DNA from: Aspidiotus rigidus
Taxonomy: Eukaryota; Arthropoda; Insecta; Hemiptera; Diaspididae
Assembly (NCBI GenBank): GCA_035079385.1
Contig: JAVHKY010000023.1
Coordinates: 2,728,001 to 2,792,000, forward strand
Direction of reading: 5' to 3'
Length of the DNA: 64,000 bases
Every line of letters begins with the position of its first letter. Positions within the stretch are counted from its first letter, which is position 1. Below the pieces are notes generated by a model that saw only the letters and a program-made list of their open reading frames with translations, did not search any database and was not told the DNA's origin. The translations under genes and the position numbers were made by a program. This document shows, one piece after another, positions 23,501-34,917 of the stretch.

Positions 23501-23520
23501 AGAAATTTGGTGTTGAGATG
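20518..23520. other. Mostly low-repeat sequence, no gene supported
   Basis: 20525-20630 is the inverted partner of 15121-15225. The remainder is CpG-containing, AT-moderate sequence that looks like single-copy intronic or intergenic DNA. An antisense open frame at 21426-21776 (116 codons) has no recognisable domain and I do not call it. Confidence 0.4.
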
Positions 23521-24016
23521 TCCAATGATTTATTGAATGATATTAACAAGAATGCTACGCAAAAAGTTCATTTTTGTGCCCCCACGGATCCATTTTCAGG
23601 CGGAGGGATGATTTTGAAGATAATTTTTGCAGAAATTGGAAAGAAATATCATGTGATTTATAGAAAAAAAGTTCAGTATTGAGAATTGTTTCTCTTACAT
23701 ACACTCTTCCATTCGGGTCCTCGTGGCCCAAAATTTTACAAAATTGAAAAACTGATCAAAAAAGTTTCTAATTTGGTATACAAATGAAAGAAGATATAAT
23801 GAATAATATTAACGAAAATGCCATATAATAAGTTCATTTTTGTGACCCCAGAGGCCCATTTTGGGGGAAAAACTGATTTTTGAATGCTAAATATTGTTGC
23901 AAAAATTGAAAAAAAATTATATGTGCAAAATATATTCAGTGCCTGATGTGTACATAAAATGTTGCTAGAGATTTTTTTCAATACATGGACGAAGGACCAC
24001 AAGTTTCTACGCCGCA

Positions 24017-24303
24017 AGCGACAACACAATTGACGTCACTGATGATGCCGCAAAAGAAACTGCAAATCACCCCGAAGACGATCCCGCAAATGGCCCCGCA
24101 GATGACCTAGGGAACAACGCCGGAAATTGACCCTTGAATGAGCCCGTCAATGACGTCGCAAACACCCCGCTGCGAAAACCTACAGATGACCCAAGGGACA
24201 ACGCCGCCAATGACATCGCAAAGGACGCTGCACACAACCTTGCAAATGACCGTGGGAACAATGCCACAAGTGACCCTACACATGATACTGCAAACAACCT
24301 CAC
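24017..24303 (+). repeat. 12-bp minisatellite translating as a 4-residue repeat
   Basis: Degenerate 12-bp units (for example 'gacgatcccgca', 'aatggccccgca') run for about 24 copies. In one frame they read as four-residue units such as DDPA, NGPA, NDVA, NDIA and HDTA, with one TGA near 24129. No start context or conserved neighbour supports expression. Confidence 0.7.
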
Positions 24304-24404
24304 CAGAGTTTTGTAAAATTCGGGCCTCGGGCCTTAAATGAATGGCTCCACATGTAGAAAAAAATCCTTTGAACAATTTACCCATGAATATATTTTGTAT
24401 AATT

Positions 24405-24788
24405 ACACTACTGAACAGCTATCCTGTTACAAAGATTCTATTACGTGATTCTTAGATACTTTTCAACGCTGAACACGAATCCGTTGTCCGTTTTTTGCCA
24501 GCACGTCACAATTTTTAGTAATCACGATTAATATTCACGTAATCATAACAAATGTTCTCGTCTACTTGCCGCGCCCTGTCGCGGAACGTAACAAAGTTTT
24601 CGATAGCGACGCTGCTATCGTCGATGTGTTTCGCGACGACGCGCGGCAAGTAAACGAGAACTTCGATCGTGATTACTAAAAATTGTGACGTGCTAGCAAA
24701 AAACGGACAACGGATTCGTGTTCAGCGTTGAAAAGTATCTAAGAATCACGTAATAGAATCTTTGTAACAGGATAGCTGTTCAGTAGTG
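24405..24788. mobile_element. MITE with about 125-bp inverted repeats, CACTA-like
   Basis: It begins CACTACTGAACAGC and ends with its exact inverse, GCTGTTCAGTAGTG. The arms match for about 125 bp with very few differences, around a GC-rich centre (gacgctgctatcgtcgatgtg). It is flanked by TTA on both sides, a 3-bp target duplication. CACTA-start termini with 3-bp duplications fit CMC/EnSpm; PIF/Harbinger also uses TTA/TAA targets and is the alternative. No transposase is present. Confidence 0.85.
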
Positions 24789-25190
24789 TTATTTTTCAAT
24801 TTTTGTAACAATAGTATTTCAAACATGTTTCCCCCTCCCCAAAGAAATGGGGTATGGGCGCAAAAAAATGAATTTAGTGTGTGACTTTATTGTTGATATG
24901 ATTCTCTACATCTTCCTCAACCTGTGTACCAGATTTTTAAGTTTTTCCGATCACATTTACAATTTTACGAAATTTTGGGCCCCAACAACCCCAACGGGAG
25001 GGTGCATCTAGGAAAAATCTTTTGAGATACTTCTTTTCTACAAATCATACGATAAATATATTTTTAATAATTTTTTTCCAATTTCTGAAACAATCATCTT
25101 CTAAATGAGCCCTCATCCTAAAAAGGGACCCGCGGGGCGCGAAGACGGATCTTTTTTGCGTGACACTCTTGTTAATATCTCTTATTACAC

Positions 25191-25902
25191 TTTTCCACAC
25201 CTTAATACCACATTTACGGAGTGTCCACCGGTCAACTGAGTCATGAGTAAATCGAGTGAAAGTCAAATATTTGATAAAAGGTTGCGTAAGTGAAGTAAAA
25301 GTCGAGTATTTTCATCAAGGGTCAAGTAAAAATGATGAAAATGATAACAAATTTTGAAAAAAACAAAAAAAATGAAAGTATTTTCAAGCAATTTGAACTT
25401 TTTTTTTTGTTTGTTGACTCACTTACTTTGAAAAAAAGTCAAGTAAAAGTCAAGTATTTTCAGAATTTTCTTTCAGTAGAGACCCAGTTTTATATACGTG
25501 TACGCTCGGCCTATCCAATAGAGGGATGGGGTACCGATAAAGACATTAAAAATGTCAAAAAATTTGATAATCCAGCTTATAACTGAGGGGGGAGTTGAAA
25601 ATTTTAAAATTTTTCGAGCTTTTCGTTCTAGAATCGGGTCGTTTCCAAGTCATTCAACTTTATATAGACTAGATATCCTCCCCTGATTTTCAGTCGAAAT
25701 CTTTTTTTGAGTCCCTACGATGAGACCGCGTACTGATACGTTGTGTTCTGACAGCTTTCATGCCCTCATGCTTTGAAATTTTTTAAATGATGATGTTCTA
25801 TTCTATTTCAGGTCAGCTATCACTTCTCTTTTCTACTTAATGGGATTAATTTTCCTTGATGACGTCACGTCTATCCTGTACAGATACTCAAGTCAATATT
25901 TT
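25191..25902. other. Dispersed TCAAGT-type repeat and unassigned sequence
   Basis: 25260-25465 has repeated 'gtcaagtaaaagtcaagtatttt' words, as at 3840-3900. The rest carries no recognisable gene. Confidence 0.4.
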
Positions 25903-26327
25903 AACAGAGAACCTGTTCTATGGTTTTTTTTTTTTTTGAAAAAATCGCCGTGTGCCGTTCATCGAAAAACTCAGAAAAAGATTGACTCTCGAGCTATTAT
26001 GATGGGAGGGGGACTTGGAAAAATTTCGACTCTCGAGCTGTTATGATGGGAGGGGGATCTGGAGAAATTTCGACTTCCAAGCTGTATACAATAGCAGGAG
26101 GGACTTGGAATAATTGTGACTTTCGAGCTACCTATATATTTCGAAGTCCCTAAAATAGGTCAAGTTAACAGATGACGTTAGGCCTATATAGTAGATCTGG
26201 TCTGAGCCTCCTTTATACTAGTTTCATTCTAGGTTTAGGCATCCTCAAATCCTCAATACCAACTCCAATTTGACTCATAAAACAGGTTCCCTGCGATCCT
26301 CGTTGAACTATGTTAAGGAAGCCGTCG
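25903..26327. mobile_element. MITE-like element, family A (diverged copy)
   Basis: It opens AACAGAGAACCTGTTCTATG and near the right end has CATAAAACAGGTTCCCTGCG followed by 'tgttaaggaagccgtcg'. Two to three diverged 45-bp units (actctcgagctattatgatg) lie inside. The structure matches 4165-4468 and 30425-31093. Confidence 0.7.
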
Positions 26328-27467
26328 TGTTTTCCAAGTTCCTACGTTATTCAAGTGCTTGGGGACGGACAGTTTACAACGAATCACTATTGACCACTCT
26401 ATCTGTGACGGCGACAAACTTCGTCCTCAAAACTCCATTTCTCTCATCTTCTGAGTCGAAAAGTGAGGAGAATCTACCCACTTGTGAAGTATTAGTCGTC
26501 GACTGATCTCTCAAGGTTAAACAATATAGATAGAGTGATGGACCAATTTAATGAGTTTTTTGTCTCCTGTAGCAAACTTTCAAGCCTGAATGATGAACAA
26601 ATTACTCTAATTTAAACTTATACCGTCCGCGGTGGTAAGAAATGAATGAATGGGTGGCGATTTTAGTAATACTCGTACTATAATTAGTATGAGAAAAACT
26701 CACATTCAGTAACCGAGTTTTCGGGTCACTTGAGCCGGTAAATAAACTCTATTGTTGGTGGTAATTACCGTTTGCCGATGTGCCTTAATTTGAGAAACCG
26801 TGGACCCGTTACGACAAGATTTATTCACTCTTTTTTTCTCTGCCCTTTTCTCTTTCTCCCGATTTTACATTGATAAATAATGTCGAACACGAGGCCGATT
26901 ATAAGAATAGGTGTATTAATGTTCTGTGTCGGTTTTCGATAGTCCCATACTGGAAACTTGTTTGACATCTTTTTTTTCTCTCCATGAATGAACGAGAGAT
27001 CACCGCATTTTCGTGGTATTGGAATGACGCAACTCTCAATATTTTGTTGTACCTGTAGCCTGCACTCGGTTAGTTCGTAAAAATGTTTGCGGGATTCTTA
27101 TTTTTGATAATACACTCGCAGTATTGTCTCCACCTTCTGAAAAGATGACAAAAGCCAACGAAAGCAACCTGTATCTTACACTAGTTCTCGTCCTGCAACC
27201 CTCTTTATCACTCGTATTGCTGTGAGAATTGTGTCGAACATGCGCCGTTTCTAATCGCTGCATTCGCGCATTTGAGTCTCGCTTGTGAACCTTGTGTTTT
27301 GTTTTGTTGGTCATATTCCTCATCTGAGGCGACGAATACCCACTGAGTATAACCTCCTAGTTCCCAGATTACGCTTTTATGTTGCCTAATTACATGAGAT
27401 ATTCTTAGATCAATTTTTACAAATATCCTACGAAAGATGATCAATCTAATTCTTCACATATCTCCCT
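26328..27467. other. Unassigned sequence
   Basis: No gene, repeat or domain is recognised. Short open frames only. Confidence 0.35.
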
Positions 27468-27760
27468 GGAGAACGCGTCATTTGCGGGTTGATATGGCCT
27501 CTAAGCTTTGGGGTATTTCATGGCCTCGGAGACAAGCCTTATCTGTGAATAGGTACTTTCATTCCTTTTGGAAGGACACGTCATTTGTGGGCTGATACGG
27601 CCTCTGAGCTTCGGGGTATCTTACAAGCCTCATCTGTGAATACTTGTTGTGACCTCCGAGTCTTCCTCTTGCTTGCAAGAACAAGTCATTCGTGAGTTGA
27701 TGCCGGAGGCCTCTGAGCTTTGGGTGTAACTTTGGAAACACACCTCGTCTGCGACTTCTT
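27468..27760. repeat. About 105-bp tandem repeat, three diverged units
   Basis: Successive units share 'gtcattTGCGGGTTGATatgg', 'cctctgagcttTGGGGTAT' and 'cctcatctgtgaat' style blocks, near 27475, 27580 and 27685. Function unknown. Confidence 0.65.
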
Positions 27761-27951
27761 GCTGTTACTCCTGAGTCTTGTGAGCCTCTTTCTCTCTTTT
27801 CTCTTACTCGTCTGCTGCATCATACTTGTCGATAGTGTCGATCGAACAAGAGTAATCAAGGAGGAAATGCTCTCACGTGACTTTTCTCACTTTACACGTC
27901 GTTCGAGAATATTCACAGCTGGGGAGATGCTGTTCGTTACCTTCACCCATT

Positions 27952-29581
27952 AGTGCAGGCAAATTAGAGCAATATGGGAGAAGAAAATAATTTTGCTGGA
28001 GCAAACGTTCCTTTGCTGAAAATGGTTCAGGATGTGGTCCTGAACAACATACTAAAAATCCCACGTTTTCCTCCAGGAACTTTTCGACAACCCTAAAAAT
28101 TAGTTTTTTGCCTGTATCGCGCGAAATTGAAATTTTATTGAAAAATGTTTCAAACAAAAGTTGTTCTTCGTTAAATTTCATACCAAATAACGTATTCAAT
28201 TTTCAGCCTATACCAATTAGCGCCTTTCCAAAGGCCGTTCAAAAGAGTACGAAACACAGTTTTTCCATATAGTAACTCACGAAATTGAAATTTTACTAAA
28301 AAATGATTCAAACAAAAGTTGTTCCTCCTTAAATTTGCTATAAGATCAGTTATTCAGCTTTCAGGCGGTTCTTTTTTTATAGGGGTTTAAACCCCCCAAG
28401 ATTCAGTCTTTTGCTTATATCTTGTCTAATTGAAATTTGATTAAAAAATGTTTCAAACAAAAATTGTTCCTCGTTAAATTTCCTACCAAATAAAGTATTC
28501 AATGTTCAGTCTAGGTCAATTAGTGCTCCGGCAGAGCCTGCAAAGGCCGTTCAAAGAGGACCAAAATCAGTTTTTCCATATATCTCACAAAATTAAAATT
28601 TTATGAAAAAAAGTTTCGAATAAAAGTTTTTTCTCGTTGAATTTCCTATCAAATGAGCTATTCAGCTATCAGGATGGAGCAAATAGTCGGCAAAAAAGGA
28701 CTTTCAATTTTGAAAATGATATAAGGAATGTGCTATATTTTTCTTATGTTCATTATATTACATGAAATATACTAGCCTCATGAAGTAAGATTCAGTTGAG
28801 GAACCTACAGGAAAAATGTACCTACAACACTTTTTTCGTAGACTAATTACTCTATTTTGAAAGCTGAATAACTCAATTGATAGGAAATTCAACAAGGAAC
28901 GGAAACCTTTTATCTCAAAATTTCAATTTTGTGAGATACTATATTATGAAAAACCGATTTTGGTCCTCTTTTGAACGGCCTTTGCAGGCTCTGCCGGGGC
29001 ATTTATTGACCTAGACTGAACATTGAATACGTTATTTGGTAGGAAATTTAACGAGGAACAATTTTTGTTTCAAACATTTTTTAATAAAATTACCATTAGA
29101 CAGGATAATAAGCAAAAGACTAAATCTTGGGGGGTTTAAACCCCTACAAAAAAAGAACCTCCTGAAGCCTGAATAACTCATTGTGTAGCAAATTTAACGA
29201 GGAACAACTTTTGTTTGAAACATTTTTTGATAAAATTACAATTTCGTGAGGTACTATAATTATGGAAAAACTGATGTTGGTCCTCTTTTGAACGGCCTTT
29301 GGAAAAGCGCTAATTGGTCCAGGCTGAAAGTTGAATACGTTATTTGGTATGAAATTCAACGGGGAACAACTTTTGTTTGAAATATTTTTCAATAAAATTT
29401 CAATTCCGCGCGATATAGGCAAAAAACTAATTTTTTGGTGGGTCGAACCTCCATAAAAAAAAGCTCCTGGAGGAAAACGCGGGATTTTTAGTATGTTGTC
29501 CAGGACCACATCCCGAACCATTTTCAGCAAAGAAACGTTTACTCCAGCAAAATGTTTTTCTTTTCCTTATTTGCCTACACT
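27952..29581. mobile_element. Foldback element FB-2 (arms head to head, no core)
   Basis: The left arm 27952-28735 and right arm 28740-29581 are inverted copies meeting at about 28738. Tips are AGTGCAGGCAAATT and the inverse of AGTGTAGGCAAATA. Near each tip lies the short palindrome TTCAGGATGTGGTCCTGAA or a close variant. Subunits match those of FB-1, including 'ggggggtttaaacccc'. Only a few dozen bases related to the core edge remain at the centre, so the cysteine-rich gene has been lost. Confidence 0.8.
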
Positions 29582-29868
29582 ACATCGTGCTCACAAGATC
29601 GCTCGCTTTTCTCTGACAATTATTTATTATGACAAAATATTATCTACAGCCTTTTGAGTCTCGTATATTCGAACACTCTTCCTTTATGATCGTATTCTAC
29701 GCGAAAGAGGAAAAATACCTGGCGCACATTGTGCTACACTACCAGAATATTCTTTTCTATTGTCTAGTTGGCCAAGACTGATTTGGCTTCGCTAGAAAGT
29801 TTCTTGGATACATACAAATATAAAGTGAATAATGTTCTTTAAGTTAATTCGTATACATAATTTCGCAT
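29144..29868. repeat. Segmental tandem duplication, first copy
   Basis: It matches 31774-32499 in the same orientation at a constant offset near 2630. The match continues 287 bp past the foldback tip (29582-29868) into sequence that is not foldback ('acatcgtgctcacaagatcg'). It stops abruptly at 29868, where core sequence of a foldback element begins. Confidence 0.8.
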
Positions 29869-32212
29869 TAGAAAGCGTAGAAAACTAGTAGGCAGGCCAT
29901 AGGACGGATGGAGAAGCTCAAGTCAGTTGCGAGAAACCTCCCTCCTGGAGCTATGACATATATCACATGAAATATACTAGCCTCATGGAGTAAGATTCAA
30001 TTGAGGAACCTACAGGAAAAATGTACCTAACACACTTTTTCATAGACTAATTACTCTAACCTGAAAGCCGAATAGCTCGTTTGATGGGAAATTCAACGAG
30101 GAACAAAACCATTTTTTCATAAAATTCAAATTTTGGGAAATATATGGAAAAACTGATCCTGGTCCTCTTTTGAACGGCCTTTTCAGGGTCTGCCGGAGCA
30201 CTAATTGACATAGACTGAACATTGAATACGTTATTTGGTAAGAAATTTAACGAGGAACAATTTTTGTTTGAAACATTTTTTAATAAAATTTCAATTAGAC
30301 AAGAATAAAGCAAAAGACCAATTCTTGGGGTGCTTAAACCGCTATTAAAAAAGAACCTCCTGAAGGTTGAATAACTGATTTTATAGCAAATTTAACGGGG
30401 AACAACTTTCGTTTGAAACATTTTAACAGGGAACCTGTTTTATGGGGGGCTATTTGAGAAATCTGGCGTCCGCCGTCCGCCGTCCGCCGTCCGCTGTGCG
30501 CCGTCCAGCGAAAAACTTAGAAAAATTTCGACCCTCGAGCTATATATGATAGGAGGGGGACTTAGTAAAAATTTCGACTCTCGAGCTATAGATGATAGGA
30601 GGGGAACTTAGAAAAATTTCGACTCTCGAGCCATATATGATAGGAGAGGGACTTGGAAAAATGTCGACTCTCGAGCTATATATGATAGGAGGGGGACTTG
30701 GAAAAAATTTCGACTCTCGAGCTATAGATGATAGGAGGGGAACTTAGAAAAATTTCGACTCTCGAGCTATATATGATAGGAGGGGGACTTGGAAAAATTT
30801 CGACTCTCGAGCTATATATGATAGAAGAGGGACTTGGAAAAATTTCGACTCTCGAGCCATATATGATAGAAGGGGGACTTAGAAAAATTTCGACTCTCGA
30901 GCCATATATGATAGGAGAGGGACTTAGAAAAATGTCGACTCTCGAGCTATATATGATAGAAGGGGGACTTGGAAAAATTTCGACTCTCGAGCTATATATG
31001 ATCTAGGCTTCCTTGAATTTTCAATACCAAATCTCATTCGAATCATAAAACAGGTTCCCTGCGTTCCTCGTTTAACTTCGTTAAGGAAGCCGTAATTTTT
31101 AATAAAATTTCAATTTTGTGAGATACTATATGAAAAAACTGATTTTGGTCCTCTTTTGAACGGCCTTTTCAGGCTCTGCCGGAGCACTAATTCATATAGG
31201 CTGAAAATTGAATACGTTATTTGGTAGGAAATTCAACGAGGAACAATTTTTGTTTGAAACATTTTTTAATCAAATTTCAATTATTAGAGAAGATATAAGC
31301 AAAAGACTAAATCTTGGGGGTTTAAACCCCTATAAGAAAAGAACCTCCTGAAGGCTGAATAACTGATTTTATAGCAAATTTAACGAGGAACAATTTTTGT
31401 TTGAAACATTTTTTCATAAAATCTCAATTTTGGGAGATATATGGAAAAACTGATTTTGGCCTTCTTTTGAACGGCCTTTGCAAGCTCTGCCGGGGCACTA
31501 ATTGACATAGACTGAATATTGAATACGTTATTTGGTAGGAAATTTAACGAGGAACAATTTTTGTTTGAAACATTTTTAAATCAAATTTCAATTAGACAAG
31601 ATATAAGCAAAAGTCTAAATCTTATGGGGTTTAAACCTCTACAAAAGAAGAACCTCCTGAAGCCTGAATAACTCATTGTATAGCAAATTTAACGAAAAAC
31701 AACATTTTTTAATCAAATTTCAATTATTACAGAAGGTATAAGCAAAAGACTAAACCTTGGGGGGTTTGAACCCCTATAAAAAAAGAACCTCCTGAAGCCT
31801 GAATAACTCATTGTGTAGCAAATTTAAGGAGGAACAACTTTTGTTTGAAACATTTTTTAATAAAATTTCAATTTCGTGAGGTACTATAATTATGGAAAAA
31901 CTGAGTTTGGTCCTCTTTTGAACGGCATTTGCAAAGGCGCTAATTGGTATAGGCTGAAAATTGAATATGTTATTTGGTATGAAATTTAACGAGGAACAAC
32001 TTTTGTTTGAAATATTTTTCAATAAAATTTCAATTTCGCGCGATATAGGCAAAAAACTAATTTTTTGGTGGGTCGAACCCCCATAAAAAAAAGCTCCTAG
32101 AGGAAAACGCGGGATTTTTAGTATGTTGTCCAGGACCACATCCCGGACCATTTTCAGCAAAGAAACGTTTGCTCCAGCAAAATGTTTTTTCTTTTCCTTA
32201 TTTGCCTACACT
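29869..32212. mobile_element. Foldback right arm with core edge (FB-2b)
   Basis: It starts inside the 3' edge of the foldback core ('gaaagcgtagaaaactagtagg', also at 17090 and 60485) and runs through arm subunits to the tip TTGCCTACACT at 32212. It has more arm subunits than FB-2. A family A element (30425-31093) interrupts it. No left arm is present next to it. Confidence 0.75.
30425..31093. mobile_element. MITE-like element, family A, with 45-bp satellite array
   Basis: It is inserted in a foldback arm: the uninterrupted arm reads 'tttgaaacattttttaataaaattt', here split as 'gaaacatttt / aatttttaataaaattt'. It starts AACAGGGAACCTGTTTTATG and ends with the inverse motif plus 'taaggaagccgt'. 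The interior is a CCGTCCGCC stretch and about ten 45-bp units (30527-31010). The satellite reads through as a 15-residue repeat in one frame, a by-product of its length. A near-identical inverted copy lies at 42233-42882. Confidence 0.85.
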
Positions 32213-32499
32213 ACATCGTGCTCACAAGATCGCACGCTTTTCTCTGACAATTATTTATTATGACAAAATATTGTCTACAGCCTTTTGAGTCTGGTATATT
32301 CGAACACTATCTCTTTATAATCGTATTCTACGCGAAAGGGGAAAAATACCTCGCGCACATTGTGCTACACTACCAAAATATTCTTTTTTATTGTCTAGAT
32401 GGCCTAGACTAATTTGGCCTCGCCAGAAAGTTTCTTGGATACATACAAATATAAAGCGAATAATGTTCTTTAGGTTAATTCGTATACGTAATTCCGCGC
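31774..32499. repeat. Segmental tandem duplication, second copy
   Basis: The partner of 29144-29868. Here the non-foldback flank continues into apparently single-copy DNA at about 32500, about 400 bp before the first Ig exon. Confidence 0.8.
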
Positions 32500-32897
32500 G
32501 GTGCCTGTGCATTGATCTCGCCAGACGACTTACATATATTTTTTTATCGTTAGCGGTGTTCTAAATCGTTGAAATTTTTGGAAAATGGGTGACAAAAATA
32601 GTGCTTTATACGAATAGTATATATTTCGTATTTTGGTCGATCGATTACACGCTCGAAATAGTTAACGTAATGTTCGTTACGAGGAATTCGTCGTGAATCA
32701 TTAGTCGTGCCCGTTAATTTCTACGAAACGACATCGGTGGCGTGTCGGGCTTGCAAGGGCTACTACGAGTCGCTACGTTATTTTCAAAACGCTACATCGA
32801 AAACTCGAAAAGAACTACTGTATACGAAATATTTTATTAGCATCTAGATTGTTTTTCTTTGCCGGTAAACATCAGTCTATCCGTTAATTTGTTGCAG

Positions 32898-32999
32898 AAA
32901 TCGACTATACAGGAATTCCGAAAAAAACGTATATTCCGCCTGCAAGAGAATCTGTGGACGTAGACGGTACCGCCAGACTTTATTGCGAAACATTTGTCG
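32898..32999 (+). CDS. Ig-superfamily gene, exon encoding first half of an Ig domain
   Basis: The acceptor TTGTTGCAG precedes 32898 and the donor GTGAGT follows 32999. The exon enters in phase 1 and leaves in phase 1. The reading ends with PPARESVDVDGTARLYCETF, whose V-D-G-T-A-R-L-Y-C pattern is the B-strand with the first cysteine of an Ig fold. It joins in frame to the exon at 49538 (GTC G|GT AAA), giving FVGKIDLP. The product is probably a secreted or membrane protein acting in adhesion or signalling. I cannot name the gene: upstream exons (signal peptide) and other domains were not found with confidence. Confidence 0.8.
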
Positions 33000-34917
33000 G
33001 TGAGTAACTTCGTCGATTATAGAAGAAATCTTGCCATTCGGCAGAGTGGCCTATTTTAAGTAGGTTACAGATGTTTTTTTTTTTCGATCAGTCCTCATTC
33101 TAAGTAAATATTCGGAGCAATTTAAATAAAAGGCATGACTAGCGATAGGGTTATGTACAGTGTACGTTCTATAAGTTGAACTCGATATGGTTGTGTCAGC
33201 TTGAGCTATTTGAAAAAATCAACCACTTCTTACTATTTCGTGGAAATACGAGACGAGAAAAAGAAGTAAAAAAGCATCGCCAGCAAGAAAAAAGAAACAG
33301 ACCCGCTCGAAGTAAAATAAGTTATAACCGTATTCCGCGTGAAATTTGCGAGAAATCCTCGTATGCAGCGAAAATATGATTCCCCTTCGTACCGTTTTTT
33401 CATACTGTCGCATTTGCAAATTGAACAAGATTTTAAATTTTCTCGTAATTTATATGTGCGGAGAAACCAAGCGAAATAATTTAAACGCTAAGAGAAGAAG
33501 TCCTACGTTCATTAAGGAAAAATGTAAATATTATCCGGAAAGGAAATGAATATTAATAAGAAAGACTAGATAAAAGAGAGAATACAAACGATGAATCCGA
33601 ACCTCTTGAGAGAGCGAGAGGCAGTTGGAAAAAAATAAGGTATCAGAGTAATAGATTCCATTAATCTTTTGGTGAATGAGAATTCGCGGAATAAATGTTT
33701 CAAACTATTCGAAAATTTTCGGATGACGATAATAACGATCTTTATAAAGCAATAAACTAGCGATTTTATTTCGACTCTACAAATCGAAGACAGAATTCCG
33801 AAAAAGGAAATTGTTGACATTTCCCATTTTTATGATAAAGGCTCTTTTCCTCGAGGTGCCCAGCATCTTCTTTTAAATCCATTTCACCTGAAAGAGGCTA
33901 CTAATCTAAATTTGTTGTTTGGCTTTCGAAAAAAGCATTTGAAATCCGGCTAAGTGTCCATTGTGATTGTTCTTTTGGACAAAGCTCTGAAGGCTAAAGA
34001 ATCCTATCCTAATCTTTTTTAACATCATCTCATGTTCCACCAGGTCAGGTACAACGTCCCAATCCTTGAGCGGGACACATGGTTGATTGCTTCGTACAGC
34101 TCAGTCAGTCATACATTCCTTTTTTAGGTTCCCCTCTATAGGGACTTGGAGCGGAGAGCTCGAAATTTTTCGATGTTTCACTAGTTCTTATCTCAAACTT
34201 ATTGTCTATAGCTCAAAAATCGAAGTCCCTTTCCTCATAGCTATGGCTCGGAGGTTATAATTTTTCCAAGGTCAAAAATCCCATCCTTCATGAAGTCACA
34301 ACCCAACGTACAAAATTTCGCTGTGACGATGACATCACAGGATGAACCCGTCCACATTTATTGATTTTCAAAGAAATATTGCGTCATCAGTTGTAACCAA
34401 ACCCATTTCAAATTTTCCTCATATCTTTCTATTGCGATGGTTCTCAACCTATGGTCCGCGAGATATCCAGAAGTGGTCCGCGAAAACTTTTGATTCGAGA
34501 AAGTCAAGAACCGTTATTCCATTGCGATACGATTTTGCACTACGGAGTGGACGGCGAACGGGAAATATTCTCACCAAACACACTCCAACAAAACAGGGGT
34601 TCTGTGAGGAGAAATTAAGAGTCATTACATCTTTTTCTATTACAATGAGGAAACCGTTATGTCTTAATTGTCGAAATTGTTCCAAGTGCCTCTCCTCCAA
34701 TTCATGCTCCCACGTCACCTCTCCTTTTTACTCGAAATTTTTACGAATCTCAAGTCCCCGTGATGATGTCCCGCCCCGATGACCTCACACTTTTTCCCTG
34801 GTCAGCCATCTTCTTTGTTTTCCAGTCAAAATTCTTTCTAGTCCTTTGATGACGTCATACCCCGACCTCGGAGGTTAAAACTGAATATTTTTTCAAATGC
34901 CAACCAGTTCTCGAAGG
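33000..34917. other. Start of the large Ig intron
   Basis: Ordinary AT-moderate sequence without a recognised gene. At 34436 there is a phrase 'ggttctcaacctatggtccgcg' like the tips of some hAT elements, but I found no matching right end. Confidence 0.4.

Larger units (their letters stand above)
23521..25190. repeat. Inverted repeat with internal minisatellite and MITE
   Basis: Blocks at 23525-23735 and 23798-24000 are diverged tandem copies (shared 'aagttcatttttgtg'). A related block in inverse orientation lies at 24830-25190 ('ttttttgcgtgacactcttg' pairs with 'aagaatgctacgcaaaaag'). They enclose a 12-bp minisatellite and a separate MITE, suggesting a further foldback-type unit. Exact ends were not resolved. 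Confidence 0.5.

Noticed and set aside
30728..31006. 92-codon frame of repeated KISTLELYMIGGG-like units (and its mirror frames near 42533-42864)
   Set aside because: The 45-bp satellite unit is a multiple of three, so open frames follow automatically. There is no start context, and copies differ in frame integrity.
34436..34720. hAT-like phrase 'ggttctcaacctatggtccgcg' and an adjacent minus-strand 89-codon frame
   Set aside because: No matching inverted end or 8-bp duplication was found, and the frame has no transposase motif.
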